64,000 nt of DNA from DZBG01 sp049241565 (GCA_049241565.1 JBMLQL010000047.1:62001-126000); one strand, 5' to 3'. Counted from the first letter of the stretch, positions 37,149-46,995 are shown. Numbers and translations: made by a program. The notes: generated by a model not told the origin, from the letters alone.

Positions 37149-37793
37149 TTATTTCAATGATTTAGCATGGTCCGCCATGAACTGATCTAAACCGTTTTTA
37201 GTTAAAGGATGGGCAAAGAGGCCCTCGATCACTTTAAAGGGGAGAGTCGCGGTATCGGCACCGAGCATGGCACACTCTTTAACGTGAGTTGAGTGTCTCA
37301 ATGAAGCCGCTAGAATTTTTGTTTCAAATCCATAGTTGTTAAAGATTACGCGAATTTCTTGAATAAGATCCATTCCAGTTTGTCCTACATCATCAAGACG
37401 TCCAACAAAAGGAGAAACATAAGTGGCCCCATTCTTAGCAGCGAGAAGCGCTTGATTAGCCGAAAAAATAAGAGTCACGTTGGTTTTGATATTCTTCTTT
37501 GAGAAGTGCTTACAAGCAATCATCCCGTCTTTTGTCATAGGGAGTTTGATCACGACATTTTTATGAATCTTAGCAAGCTCTTCACCTTCTTTGATCATTC
37601 CAGCAGCATCAAGAGCAATCACTTCAGCTGAAATCGGGCCATCCACAATTTCTGCAATCTCTGTGATGAGAGCTTTCTGATCTTTTCCTGTCTTGGCCAC
37701 TAGAGATGGGTTGGTTGTCACGCCATCCACAAATCCCCAAGCGTAGGCAGTTTTAATCTCGTTAAGATCCCCAGTATCAATAAAAAATTCCAT
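37149..37793 (-). CDS. TalC/MipB-type transaldolase or fructose-6-phosphate aldolase
   Basis: A 214-residue single-domain TIM barrel, the size of the small transaldolase group. It begins MEFFIDTGDLNEIK and contains DGVTTNPSL. The Schiff-base lysine is Lys83 (VVIKLPMT). Small enzymes of this group are either transaldolases in the pentose phosphate pathway or fructose-6-phosphate aldolases. Sequence alone does not decide, though many bacterial members are transaldolases. It is monocistronic and divergent from a secreted-protein gene. Confidence 0.92.
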   Translation of the reverse strand: MEFFIDTGDLNEIKTAYAWGFVDGVTTNPSLVAKTGKDQKALITEIAEIVDGPISAEVIALDAAGMIKEGEELAKIHKNVVIKLPMTKDGMIACKHFSKKNIKTNVTLIFSANQALLAAKNGATYVSPFVGRLDDVGQTGMDLIQEIRVIFNNYGFETKILAASLRHSTHVKECAMLGADTATLPFKVIEGLFAHPLTKNGLDQFMADHAKSLK

Positions 37794-37859
37794 AGTTGCT
37801 CCTTATAGTCAGGTAAAAGTTAGTTTAAAAGATTTAGAATCTGGATCATAATAAAAAGG

Positions 37860-38648
37860 ATGACGTACTTTCGCACTCTTTTTTCATTCTTGTTTTTAAG
37901 CTTTCCACTGACTCTCTGGGCCGTGGTGGCTGCTTCGAGCTACCCTGATGGGGGAGTTCTTGCTCCTGACTCTAATAATATTATTGATCCTAATGTGGAT
38001 TACGAGCATTTCTCAGGTCGTGTTTCTGATAAGGACGATAAATCTCGCGTTTTCAAAATTCAGGTAGAGAATAATAACACGAAGTTCTTCCGCTCAGGGG
38101 ATATGGTTCTTTTCAAAGTGAACACCAAAGAGAATCGTGAATACTGTAAGGGCTTTGTTCGCAGTATTGAAGATTTCTATTTCACTATCTATGTTGAAAC
38201 TCTTCATACCTGTTATAACGATGAAAAATATTTTCGCCGAGGAACAGTTCTCAATTTTTATTCTAAGGTCCTGGCCGAGCGAATTTTAGAGGCTTCACTT
38301 TTTCGTGGTCAGTTGGTGACTCGTAAACAGAATTTTCTTAAGCAGATGAACGATATAAATCACTTCCTTTGGACTTTTGATCAGCAGAAAGTCAAAACTG
38401 GGTCTGATTATGATGCCCAAATTAATGAACTTCAGCGTCAAAAGCAAAAGGCCCTGGATGATCTCATTACTGAGAAACAAGAGAAGCTTGTTCTGCAAAA
38501 TGAGCTTATGAGAAAACTTAATGATTTAGATGAATCTTTGAAATTTTACCGAGTGGAGCGCCAAGAGCTCATGACCGATCGTTGGGAAGCAGATCACGAC
38601 CTTGGTCATCCCTTTGGGCAGCGTCCTCAGGAGCTTAAACAAGAGTGA
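37860..38648 (+). CDS. Secreted protein with C-terminal coiled coil, unknown function
   Basis: A 262-residue protein with a signal peptide (about 1-22, ending LTLWA). A compact beta-rich domain follows (40-130, with cysteines in EYCKGF and HTCYND). The second half is a long charged coiled coil (about 165-240, NELQRQKQKALDDLITEKQEK). The coiled coil suggests oligomerisation. An AAAAGG lies immediately before the ATG. No family is recognised. Confidence 0.68.
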   Translation: MTYFRTLFSFLFLSFPLTLWAVVAASSYPDGGVLAPDSNNIIDPNVDYEHFSGRVSDKDDKSRVFKIQVENNNTKFFRSGDMVLFKVNTKENREYCKGFVRSIEDFYFTIYVETLHTCYNDEKYFRRGTVLNFYSKVLAERILEASLFRGQLVTRKQNFLKQMNDINHFLWTFDQQKVKTGSDYDAQINELQRQKQKALDDLITEKQEKLVLQNELMRKLNDLDESLKFYRVERQELMTDRWEADHDLGHPFGQRPQELKQE

Positions 38649-38690
38649 TACGGGCCTTACATCGGCCGTGATTTCAGCTAAACTGTATGC

Positions 38691-39425
38691 ATGAAAAATC
38701 AAATTCAAGTTCTTCAAAAAAATCTCTCTTCTCATCCGGTTTATACGAGTTTTAATCAAATAGAAAATATCAGACATTTTATGGAATACCATGTGTTTGC
38801 GGTTTGGGATTTTATGAGCTTGCTCAAATCTCTTCAGCGCTCGCTGACTTGTGTTGAGCTCCCTTGGAGACCATCAGGGTATCCAGCGGAAATGGTGAGA
38901 CTGATTAATCAAATCGTCGTGGGTGAGGAGTCAGATTTAGATCAGTACGGAAAACCTTGCTCACACTTTTATCTTTATCTTCGGGCCATGGAAGAAGTGG
39001 GAGCTGATACGACAAAAATAAAAATGTTCATGGAAACTTTGGACTTTGATCTTATTCCACAAGGGGCCAGAGAGTTTGTTCGTTTTAACCTTGAGACCGC
39101 CACCAATGGTTCAGTTCTTGAAGTGGCTTCGAGTTTTTTTTACGGCCGAGAAAAACTTATTCCAGATATGTTTGAGGCCATCGTGCAAACTCTTGAGAAA
39201 GAGAACGTGAAGGCCCCGACTTTGATTTATTATCTTAAACGCCATATTGAAGTAGATGGTGGGGAGCATGGGCCACTGGCCGAAAGATGCCTAGATGTTC
39301 TGGCCGAAACAGAAGAGAAAAAAGAGATGGCCTATAAGATGGGAGTAAAAGCTCTACAAATGAGAGGCATGCTCTGGGATAGCGTTCTAGAGTCCATGAA
39401 TGCCAAGGTTTATTCTTTAAACTGA
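38691..39425 (+). CDS. DUF3050 (haem-oxygenase-fold-like) protein
   Basis: A 244-residue all-helical protein matching DUF3050 features: IRHFMEYHVFAVWDFMSLLKSLQ (with His at 33 and His at 37 in FMEYH), LPWRPSG and the C-terminal RDQ-like RHIEVDGGEHG. The family resembles haem oxygenase or diiron CADD-like folds, but no function is established. The E, H and HIEVDGGEHG residues could bind metal. It ends inside the convergent deacetylase gene (16 bp overlap). Confidence 0.8.
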   Translation: MKNQIQVLQKNLSSHPVYTSFNQIENIRHFMEYHVFAVWDFMSLLKSLQRSLTCVELPWRPSGYPAEMVRLINQIVVGEESDLDQYGKPCSHFYLYLRAMEEVGADTTKIKMFMETLDFDLIPQGAREFVRFNLETATNGSVLEVASSFFYGREKLIPDMFEAIVQTLEKENVKAPTLIYYLKRHIEVDGGEHGPLAERCLDVLAETEEKKEMAYKMGVKALQMRGMLWDSVLESMNAKVYSLN

Positions 39426-40330
39426 CATCCCTCTTTCAGGGCAAACTCCTCTACCTCAGGAAGTGGGATAATAGAGATAGCGTTTTGAGAAGCGTAACTT
39501 AGAAATTGATCAATTCCTTGAGGTGTGTGCCCTTGAACATCATGGCCAAGAACCACGCCGCCCCCTAGAGGATTTGTGATGGTCTTGGGAACTTTGATTT
39601 GAGTCTTAGATCCATTGGGCAGAGTGACTGTTTTATAATCAATATATTTTCCGCCTTCATGATTACTGATAAGATTCTGGGCCACCTCCGCTGAAGTCAT
39701 TTTAGGAATCCAGTCTCCTGAGTCAATATCCCAGAAAGCAAATTGAATACAGTTTCCACCAAAGAGTTCAGCTGAGATTTCTTTGAGAGTATTCATATGG
39801 TGATGATCTTTTCTTATTCCATAGGCCGCATAAGGAAAGCGGTAGTAAAAACCTTTAAATTCATGCCCGGCTTTTTGATAAATCTTTTTTAGATCAAGAA
39901 AAGATTGCTTCACTTTTCTTTTCCAATCAAGTTTAGAAATGGTGTTGGAATTATCATGACTCTGGCCGTGGCTTACCACTAAATGTCCCTCATCGAGCAT
40001 TCTTTTAATAAGAGGAATTTGTTTGTCCCCGATACGAGAAGTGATCACAAAAAAAGTGGCGCGGGCCTGATGTTTTTTAAGAACATCTAAAAGCTTAGGC
40101 GTATAGATTTCATGAGGGCCGTCATCAAAGGTAAGTGAGTAACGAGAGCGACCATGACGGGAGGGAGCTCCATATTGAGTGTAACCTCGATCAGCTGAGG
40201 TATAGATTCTCTCTTCTGGGTACTGTTCAAGTTCAAGAGGAGTAGCTTGAGAGGCCAGGGCCCATAAACCAAGACTCAAGGCCAGAAATGAGTGCTTCGT
40301 AAAGTCTCCAAAAAAAAAGTTTGGCGACAT
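39410..40330 (-). CDS. Polysaccharide deacetylase (NodB/CE4), exported
   Basis: A 306-residue protein with a signal-like N-terminus (about 10-30). The NodB domain has TFDDGP at 67-72 and the zinc pair H-x3-H (His121, His125), followed by YYRFPYAAYG and IDSGDW. CE4 enzymes remove N-acetyl or O-acetyl groups from chitin, peptidoglycan or other glycans. In predatory relatives such enzymes modify prey or own cell wall; here that is inference. It overlaps the convergent DUF3050 gene by 16 bp. Confidence 0.9.
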   Translation of the reverse strand: MSPNFFFGDFTKHSFLALSLGLWALASQATPLELEQYPEERIYTSADRGYTQYGAPSRHGRSRYSLTFDDGPHEIYTPKLLDVLKKHQARATFFVITSRIGDKQIPLIKRMLDEGHLVVSHGQSHDNSNTISKLDWKRKVKQSFLDLKKIYQKAGHEFKGFYYRFPYAAYGIRKDHHHMNTLKEISAELFGGNCIQFAFWDIDSGDWIPKMTSAEVAQNLISNHEGGKYIDYKTVTLPNGSKTQIKVPKTITNPLGGGVVLGHDVQGHTPQGIDQFLSYASQNAISIIPLPEVEEFALKEGCQFKE

Positions 40331-40368
40331 TATGTCTTAGCTCAGTGATTACAGTCTCAAAACTTTTA

Positions 40369-41091
40369 TTATTTTGTAATTTTTACTAGTCTAAAAACTT
40401 GCAAGGTCCTGATCAGAGGATAGGTGGGATCCCACTCAAACCAGCGTGAGGCAAAATTCAGACTCATTGGTCTGGCGTGATGGTTATTTTGGTAGAGCTC
40501 CCCCATGAGAAGAAAGTCTACTGGAAGTGTGTTTCTTGATTTATCCGGAAGATCAAAATTGCGATGCCCAAGCTTGTGGCCAAACCAATTGACGATGGCC
40601 CCTTGAATGGGTCCCATCAAAAAATGAATGGCTAAAAATGAATATTGCCACCAGGCAGTGACCACAAAGCTATAACCCCAAACATAAAGAGCAATCCAAA
40701 GAATTGTGTGCCACCAAGTAGTCGCAAAAGAATCTAGATTCTTCCATGTTGGGTAGTAATGATCAGAGCGCATGCCTTGAGGGTTTCGAACCAGAGCATG
40801 ATAGTCATGGTAAGTCTGAAGCATCATCGTCGAGACCGAAGGAAAAAAATGGGGAGAGTGTGGGTCTTTGTCCGTATCAGAGTATTTGTGGTGGGCCTGA
40901 TGAAGAAGAGCATAGGCCCGAGGGTTTAGAAATGAAGGGCCTTGAGTAAGATAAGTGAGAGCGTAGAATACACGATCAAGCCAGTATGGCATAGAGAACA
41001 TTCCATGGGCCGCGTAACGGTGAAGATAGAATGTTTGGCAAAACAAAGAGAGGTACCAGTGAGCAATAAGAAGTAAAAATACAATTAACAT
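40369..41091 (-). CDS. Membrane fatty-acid desaturase (delta-9 acyl-CoA/lipid type)
   Basis: A 240-residue protein with the three histidine boxes of membrane di-iron desaturases: HRYAAH at 24-29, HQAHH at 64-68 and NNHHA near residue 206. Four hydrophobic helices are visible. It introduces a double bond into acyl chains using O2. At 240 residues it is slightly short for bacterial DesC-like enzymes. No Shine-Dalgarno is clear before the ATG. It is the only gene of its transcription unit. Confidence 0.88.
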   Translation of the reverse strand: MLIVFLLLIAHWYLSLFCQTFYLHRYAAHGMFSMPYWLDRVFYALTYLTQGPSFLNPRAYALLHQAHHKYSDTDKDPHSPHFFPSVSTMMLQTYHDYHALVRNPQGMRSDHYYPTWKNLDSFATTWWHTILWIALYVWGYSFVVTAWWQYSFLAIHFLMGPIQGAIVNWFGHKLGHRNFDLPDKSRNTLPVDFLLMGELYQNNHHARPMSLNFASRWFEWDPTYPLIRTLQVFRLVKITK

Positions 41092-41240
41092 AGGGCCAAT
41101 CCAAAGAGTGTAAGAAAAATTGAGAATATTTATGCCAATAAAGACGGTTCAAAGTTTGTCTTTGTGACAATGAAAAAGTTACCATTAATTATTTAGGAAA
41201 CCAATATTGTCTAAGGTTATTTATATTTCAAGGAGGAATT

Positions 41241-42470
41241 ATGAAGACTCTGACCCTTATGCTGACCCTGTGTTTTTCACTTTCGGGTTATGCTCAAAGC
41301 TTAGCGGCTGAAGCTTTTCACAAAAAATTTAAATTAGTGAAAAACGACAGTGGGGAAGTAACAGCTATCAAACTCAAGCAGTTTGTTCCTGTTTTCTCAG
41401 TGGCCCCTTATATTGCTCAAATCAAAGAAGATTTGATTGATGCTCAGAAAAAATTTCGTCAACAGTCTCTGGCCTCTACAGAGCAGAAAATTGATGAGAT
41501 GCTTATTGAGCTTGGTGAAGACCCTTACGCCTTTGTTGAAAATTCAAATGGCCGTCGTATTAAAGAATCTTTGTTGAATATCCCTAATATTAATGTGGAT
41601 GAGTCTTTCGCGGCTATTGATGTAAAAGATTTCTGGAAAGAGTTTGAATCTAAAATGACTGAAGCATTGATGTTTATTGACCCATCAGTAATGTGTCGTC
41701 TTGATGACTCTCGCTTCTTTTATAAGAAGCAAGTGACTTTCCAAGTCGTCAACTGGGCCCTTAACCAGGCCAAGAAGAAGTTCTCAAATGTACCTCTTCT
41801 TAACCTTGCTTCGTACGTGATTGTTCGCATTCACAGCATGATGCTTGATTCAAGAACATACCACCACAATATGCTTCTACATTATTTTGAAAACGCTCCT
41901 GAAGCTGAGCTTGGAATGACAAAAGAAGAAGTGAATCGGGCCATGTCTTCAATTTATGAGTATCAAATTCCTGTTTCAGGTTATTTTGAGTCCAATAATG
42001 CTTCGGCCAATTGGGCAGCTTATGGATGGAATAAATTCTATCAAACAGTACGTGCTGGAAATACTCGTATCCGTGAATGGCAATCTCCATTCTCAAGCTT
42101 CAATTATCAAGATATCAAAAAAATGAATTTTGGTTATGCAGAAGCAAAGATCGATGGAAACCGCAAAATTTTAAGTCTGACTCAAACTCAGCATCAGTTC
42201 TCAGGGAAACCTTCAGTTTCTTTTGATTACTCAGCTCCTGCGAAAGTAAGACAAAATCGTGCTCTTCTTCAATTAGGTCAAGCGGCCCTAGGGTTTATCA
42301 CTCTTCCTAATTGGATTAAGAACAATGTTGATTCCTTCATTAGTTCAACTTATGTGAATCAATCTCGCGCCGAAGGTGCACTTGTGGCCTACTTTGAGCT
42401 TCAAGGTGACGCTAATATGGCCAGAGAGATCTACCGCCAGAAGGCCAATCCTTATATTATTTTAAAGTAA
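41241..42470 (+). CDS. Secreted protein of unknown function
   Basis: A 409-residue protein with a signal peptide (MKTLTLMLTLCFSLSGYAQ) and an ideal AAGGAGGAATT ribosome site before the ATG. The mature protein is helical, with a KDFWKEFESKM segment, a central VNWALNQAKKKFSNVPLL block and a tyrosine-rich section. One cysteine is seen (VMCRLDD). I recognise no domain. The strong ribosome site and a strong following terminator suggest good expression. Confidence 0.72.
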   Translation: MKTLTLMLTLCFSLSGYAQSLAAEAFHKKFKLVKNDSGEVTAIKLKQFVPVFSVAPYIAQIKEDLIDAQKKFRQQSLASTEQKIDEMLIELGEDPYAFVENSNGRRIKESLLNIPNINVDESFAAIDVKDFWKEFESKMTEALMFIDPSVMCRLDDSRFFYKKQVTFQVVNWALNQAKKKFSNVPLLNLASYVIVRIHSMMLDSRTYHHNMLLHYFENAPEAELGMTKEEVNRAMSSIYEYQIPVSGYFESNNASANWAAYGWNKFYQTVRAGNTRIREWQSPFSSFNYQDIKKMNFGYAEAKIDGNRKILSLTQTQHQFSGKPSVSFDYSAPAKVRQNRALLQLGQAALGFITLPNWIKNNVDSFISSTYVNQSRAEGALVAYFELQGDANMAREIYRQKANPYIILK

Positions 42471-42471
42471 T

Positions 42472-42501
42472 AAAAAAAGCCGGGGAAACCCGGCTTTTTT
42501 T
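42472..42501. terminator. Strong rho-independent terminator
   Basis: A 13-bp stem (AAAAAAAGCCGGG) with a GAAA tetraloop lies between convergent genes. The A7 and T7 arms give a good U tract in both directions. Confidence 0.93.
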
Positions 42502-42511
42502 ATGTCTTTTT

Positions 42512-44041
42512 TTAAATTGTTTTCTTCTTAATCACCCCTAAAAGAATCACCAGAATCTGAATCAGAAAAAAGCTTCCAAGAAAGACCGCTCCCCCTTCCG
42601 AAAATCCGTAAGAGTGAAGACCGGAAGCAAGAATATAGTTCACCCCAAACCAGGCCATCATCACGCTCATAAAGGCCCCGGCCACGAGAGGAACGAATCG
42701 TTGTTCTCTAATCCATGTGGTGTAACGTCCGTGGAGAATGGCCATATAAACAAGAAGAACAATAAGGGACCAAGTTTCTTTTGGATCCCATCCCCAGAAT
42801 CTTCCCCAAGAATAATCGGCCCAAACACCGCCAAGAATAACTCCTGCTGAGAGAAGAACTACACCAAACTTAATGCAAGTATAGATAAGATCAGTTTGAT
42901 ATTTATAATCTTCTTTTGAGATTTTAAAAAAACGTGCCCTAATCAACACGATATTAGCGATCACCCAACTTAGGGCAAGGGCCGCATAAGAGAGGATCAC
43001 CGAAGTCACGTGAGTTGAAAGCCAGAAATTATCACGAAGTACGGGAACCAAAGGAGAAATTCCTGGATCAAGCATATTATTGGCAAACTTCATCATCATT
43101 AAACAAAGAATATCCAAGGCCAGACCAGCGATAAGATAAATTCTCTCTCTTCTGAGTGCAAAGATAATCAAGGCAATAATAAGACCACCAAGACCTGAGA
43201 ACATCACTGTTTCGTACATATTAGTGATAGGAGCTCGTCCAGAGATAAGAACCCTGAGAGTCACGTTAACAATTTGGATAATAACCGAAATAAAAGTGAT
43301 GGAAAGACCCCATGTCATATTTCTGATTGAAACTGTGACCAGGACACCGACAAGGGAGACAATCATGGCCCATTGGAAAAGATTCCATTTCACATAAGAG
43401 AGCTCTAAGAGATAATGATCTCCTTCAATCTTTTTATAATTGGCCTCGACTTCTCTAAAAATAGTAAGAAGAGGAGTTGAGTCCCCTGAGCTCATTTTTT
43501 CTTGAACTTTTTCTTCTGTTAGAAATTCACCCATGGGCTTCCAAACGATCTGATTATTGATCACTTCAGGAACTGTCCAGCCCCGGGCCTCAGCAATAGC
43601 GAGATAAGTTTTGTAGCGGCCAGAAATTTTATTGAGTTCTTTTTTATAGGCATTATTTTCTTTGAGCTTCATGATCTCAGTTTCAATAAGGCCCATTTTC
43701 CCTTCAAGCTCTTCTGCCAGAATAAAATGATCATCCTCTTTGAGGCCAAGAAGTTTTTTTGCCTCAATATGTTCCACTTTAACTTTGACGGGAATATCAG
43801 CAGGCATGCCAAAGGCTTTCAATGTCAAACGACAAAGACTCTCCACCGCTGTGCGAGACTCTTCAATGGTTGATGAGCCCGAAATATAGCGAAAACTCTC
43901 TGTGGCAAAAACATGAAGTGGTTTAACTCGTCCGCCAGCTTGAACCGGGAGAGTTTCAAGTTCAGGTTTACAAAGCTCTGGCTGGGCCAGGGCAGCTGTT
44001 CCTAAGAATAGACTAAAAAGTAAAAAGCTTATCTTGAGCAT
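42512..44041 (-). CDS. ccsA: Cytochrome c biogenesis protein CcsA/ResC-like (System II)
   Basis: A 509-residue protein with an N-terminal signal peptide and a periplasmic domain (about 20-215). Multiple membrane helices follow, with the haem-handling WWD-type motif WGRFWGWDPKETWSL and conserved histidines around HVTS and LHGRYTTW. CcsA and ResB form the System II cytochrome c synthase, which delivers haem to apocytochromes. The large N-terminal domain with QAGGRVKPLHVFATE resembles the tethered domain in fused CcsBA proteins. The start overlaps resB by 29 bp. Confidence 0.9.
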   Translation of the reverse strand: MLKISFLLFSLFLGTAALAQPELCKPELETLPVQAGGRVKPLHVFATESFRYISGSSTIEESRTAVESLCRLTLKAFGMPADIPVKVKVEHIEAKKLLGLKEDDHFILAEELEGKMGLIETEIMKLKENNAYKKELNKISGRYKTYLAIAEARGWTVPEVINNQIVWKPMGEFLTEEKVQEKMSSGDSTPLLTIFREVEANYKKIEGDHYLLELSYVKWNLFQWAMIVSLVGVLVTVSIRNMTWGLSITFISVIIQIVNVTLRVLISGRAPITNMYETVMFSGLGGLIIALIIFALRRERIYLIAGLALDILCLMMMKFANNMLDPGISPLVPVLRDNFWLSTHVTSVILSYAALALSWVIANIVLIRARFFKISKEDYKYQTDLIYTCIKFGVVLLSAGVILGGVWADYSWGRFWGWDPKETWSLIVLLVYMAILHGRYTTWIREQRFVPLVAGAFMSVMMAWFGVNYILASGLHSYGFSEGGAVFLGSFFLIQILVILLGVIKKKTI

Positions 44042-45686
44042 CGTCGGCCCCTTTCTTTTTTAAATGACTGCGTCTGAGAACATAATGCCAAATACTTCCA
44101 AGAACAAGTAAAAGTGAGCCAAGGTATTTCCAGAAGCGTCCTGGATCAAAGTTCACACTTAAAACGGAGCCGTAAGGGCCTGCATTGGTTTGGAAATAAG
44201 AGGCTTGGTAGAAGGTAAAATTATCATGTTTAAGAGGATTATTCATATAAACATGGTGCTTGGTGGTTCCAGCATTGCCCTTAAAAAGAGAAATAAAGCT
44301 CTCGTAGCTGGCCGGATTATTTGTCCCTGGATCATTATCCATCTTAAACTGATCGAGCACTATCTCGTAGGGCAGAGTGATCGATTTTTTAGTCAGTTCA
44401 AACTGAATGCGCCCACCATCTTTTGTGTATGCAATGGGCTCGTTTGATTTAACCCAAAATTTTTGTTTATCGATTTCTATTTCAATCGCCTTGAGATCTC
44501 CACGGATAATCTGACTATTCTCTTGAATAGGTTTGATATAATTTGGGGCCAGGGTGGGATACATATTTTCTTTATGCTCAAGAACTTCGATTCTAAAACC
44601 CATCCAAGGAAGATCCACGGCCTTACCGTCTTCAATGGCATGAGTGCTCCATTGTTGTGAGTCTTTATCAAAATAGGCCAATTGCTTCCCGAAAAGGAAA
44701 AGATGTGGATTTTTTTCAAAAAGTTTTTTACTCAAAATGCGGTAGGGAGAGGTTTGAATGAGTTGCATCTTCTCATCAAGAGGAAGAGGTGACATTTCAG
44801 GGAAGAATCTAAGAGTCTTTTCATCAAAATTAATTTCAAAAAGATTTTTCCCTGTGAGGGCCTTGGTCTTTTTAATATTTTTCTGAGAAGGTGAATTACA
44901 TTTCCCTTCTTCCACATCCCAAATAATCAAACCCTCAGGGTAGTTTTCACCAAAACAGCTGGCCAGGACATCAGGCATATAATGAACATTGAGAAGACCA
45001 AGCTGCATCGTATTTTGGAAATCTGAGTTGGGGTTAAGACTCAAGGTCATCTCTTCGCCAAAATTATCATTATAAAGGCGGTAGCGTGAGCTGTGATCTC
45101 TTTCATTGTCTTGATTTTCAGACTTGATCCATGTCAGTTCTTGATCAGCAAAAGGGAGGTATCGTCCAATCTTGATATTTTCGTACTCAAGATTAAGGTT
45201 TTTCTCAAAAGGAGTATAAGGAAGATCCACCGTCACTTCTTTACCGTCCTGAGGGTATTGGATCTTAAGAAGATCATTATTTAACACAATTTCTCTGGTG
45301 GCGAGATTCGGCGCTAATGTCATCGTGCCATCAACTCCGGCCTTATAAGTGATAAATGACCCAATAAAAAGAGTAATGAGCCCGGCGTGAATAGTATAGA
45401 AGCCGTAGAGATGTTTTTTAGGTGGAAGTCTTAAAAGTGTGGCAAAAAGAATGCTCAAAAACATCATCAGTTGCAGGGCCATGAAGGGGATAGATTTATA
45501 GACTAAGCGATTGGCGTAATCTGTTCCGTGGTAGCTTTCCATGAAAGTTCCGAAGGCCAAGGCCACAGCAAAAAGAGCAATAATGATGACGGCAAATTTA
45601 AGATTACCAAAGAATAATTCCGTCTTGCGGTAGTATTTGAGAAGTGTGTCCATAAGTGGCAATAAGGTCTCATACAGCTCACTCAT
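44013..45686 (-). CDS. resB: ResB/Ccs1-like cytochrome c biogenesis protein
   Basis: A 557-residue protein with three N-terminal membrane helices (about 28-115) and a long periplasmic part. One more helix lies near the C-terminus (FWKYLGSLLLVLGSIWHYVL, about 520-540). It fits the ResB/Ccs1 layout. It works with CcsA to hold reduced apocytochrome and haem at the synthase. It is 20 bp after the acyltransferase-like gene and overlaps ccsA by 29 bp. Confidence 0.88.
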   Translation of the reverse strand: MSELYETLLPLMDTLLKYYRKTELFFGNLKFAVIIIALFAVALAFGTFMESYHGTDYANRLVYKSIPFMALQLMMFLSILFATLLRLPPKKHLYGFYTIHAGLITLFIGSFITYKAGVDGTMTLAPNLATREIVLNNDLLKIQYPQDGKEVTVDLPYTPFEKNLNLEYENIKIGRYLPFADQELTWIKSENQDNERDHSSRYRLYNDNFGEEMTLSLNPNSDFQNTMQLGLLNVHYMPDVLASCFGENYPEGLIIWDVEEGKCNSPSQKNIKKTKALTGKNLFEINFDEKTLRFFPEMSPLPLDEKMQLIQTSPYRILSKKLFEKNPHLFLFGKQLAYFDKDSQQWSTHAIEDGKAVDLPWMGFRIEVLEHKENMYPTLAPNYIKPIQENSQIIRGDLKAIEIEIDKQKFWVKSNEPIAYTKDGGRIQFELTKKSITLPYEIVLDQFKMDNDPGTNNPASYESFISLFKGNAGTTKHHVYMNNPLKHDNFTFYQASYFQTNAGPYGSVLSVNFDPGRFWKYLGSLLLVLGSIWHYVLRRSHLKKKGADDAQDKLFTF

Positions 45687-45706
45687 TGTCCACGGAAGGC
45701 AGGTTG

Positions 45707-46378
45707 CTAGAAGAGGTTTTTAATCAATGTCAAAGTCCCAAAAATAATGGGTTGATGCAAAAGATAAATTTTTAAAGAATGCCGTCCTGGGAGGGCCAGA
45801 AGAGGATGGGTGCGACAATTGTATACAAATTTCCAAAAGCCTTTAAAACTGGCCACTAATAGGCCTAAAAGTGTGCCTAAAAACCAAGGATAGATTGGGA
45901 TAAAGTCCATGCTTGGTTTTTGAATTAAGCTAGACACCCAAAATAAATCAAATCCACTGAGTAGGCCGATTCCAATAAGGCCAATAATAAGAAGAATAAG
46001 TCCTCTGCGGCCCACTAAAAAGACACCAAATAAAGTGCTGAAGAAAATGCAGTGAAGAGTGCCGAAATAAACCCAGTTACTTGGGAAAATAAAAAACGTT
46101 GTGATTGAAATAAGAAGGGCCGAAAGAATCACTTTTATTTGTCTGTGCCAAAATTTTGACCAATCAATTCCATCTTCATAGGCCAGATGGAGCGAAAGAC
46201 CGACAATAAAAAGAAAACTCCCTGCAATTATTCTTGGAAAAAAATACCAGAATCCACTAGAGAAATCAGTTTGTGTAAACCCCAGGGCCTTTAAATCGTA
46301 GGCCCCATGGAAAATAATCATCCATATAATGGCGATTGTTCTGAATACATCAATAAGGTCTGCTCGTTTGGTGGTCAT
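45707..46378 (-). CDS. HGSNAT/DUF1624-like membrane acyltransferase
   Basis: A 223-residue protein with about six helices. It begins with RADLIDVFRTIAIIWMIIFHGAYDL, as in the heparan-alpha-glucosaminide N-acetyltransferase/DUF1624 family. The family moves acetyl groups across membranes in eukaryotes; the bacterial role is not established. The gene overlaps its upstream thiamine pyrophosphokinase-like neighbour by 4 bp and precedes resB by 20 bp. Confidence 0.8.
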   Translation of the reverse strand: MTTKRADLIDVFRTIAIIWMIIFHGAYDLKALGFTQTDFSSGFWYFFPRIIAGSFLFIVGLSLHLAYEDGIDWSKFWHRQIKVILSALLISITTFFIFPSNWVYFGTLHCIFFSTLFGVFLVGRRGLILLIIGLIGIGLLSGFDLFWVSSLIQKPSMDFIPIYPWFLGTLLGLLVASFKGFWKFVYNCRTHPLLALPGRHSLKIYLLHQPIIFGTLTLIKNLF

Positions 46379-46995
46379 TTATTCTCTCTTATAATGAAAA
46401 AAGGAGCATCGGCCTCAACCAAAAAGCGGCCTTGAGAAGAATTTGAGAGACCAAAGCTAGACAGAGGGGAGAGCTTTTTGGGGTGAGGAATCGGATAAGT
46501 AATATCTCCCTGCATTTTCACCACGGCCCCAGCGAGGGAGGCCAGACTAAAAGCTCCGTTAAAATCAAAAATCCAGCTCCCTTTGGTGTAGAACTGAAAA
46601 ATGGGATGAATGTCTTCGTGATAATAGTGGATTTCTGTTTGCTCGCGTGTTTCAAGAAAAAGTGAGCTTTCTCCAAAATTAAACAGCTCGTGATCGCGTC
46701 TGTTCCCTAAAAAGCCCCAGAGATGAAGTTTTTTGAGGGGATGTTTTTTGAGAAGAGAAAAAGTATAGGCCAGATCACTCATTTCTTTTTGGGGATTGAG
46801 CCTATAAGTTTGTTCGGTTTGAGGATTTTTTCCGAGAGAATCACCGTCTCCTACCCATAAAAAAGGTGCATGAGCAAAGGTCTCACCTCCATCCACTGCA
46901 ATCTGAGGAAGGACAGAGAAAGGATGGATAATATCTGGCCCCACCGGCCCTACTAAGACAATTTCATTTAATGACTCGGGAATAAGAGTATTCAC
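46375..46995 (-). CDS. Thiamine pyrophosphokinase-like protein
   Basis: A 206-residue protein. AVDGGETFA and VGDGDSLG resemble the nucleotide and metal sites of thiamine diphosphokinase (AVDGGA and GDFDS). KEMSDLAYTF sits where DQDxTDLxKAL is expected and LWGFLGNRRDHEL where GGRxDH is. The C-terminal SSFGLSNSSQG matches the thiamine-binding end. It likely makes thiamine diphosphate or a related compound, but the motifs are divergent, so activity is unproven. It heads the resB-ccsA operon. Confidence 0.72.
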   Translation of the reverse strand: MNTLIPESLNEIVLVGPVGPDIIHPFSVLPQIAVDGGETFAHAPFLWVGDGDSLGKNPQTEQTYRLNPQKEMSDLAYTFSLLKKHPLKKLHLWGFLGNRRDHELFNFGESSLFLETREQTEIHYYHEDIHPIFQFYTKGSWIFDFNGAFSLASLAGAVVKMQGDITYPIPHPKKLSPLSSFGLSNSSQGRFLVEADAPFFIIRENK

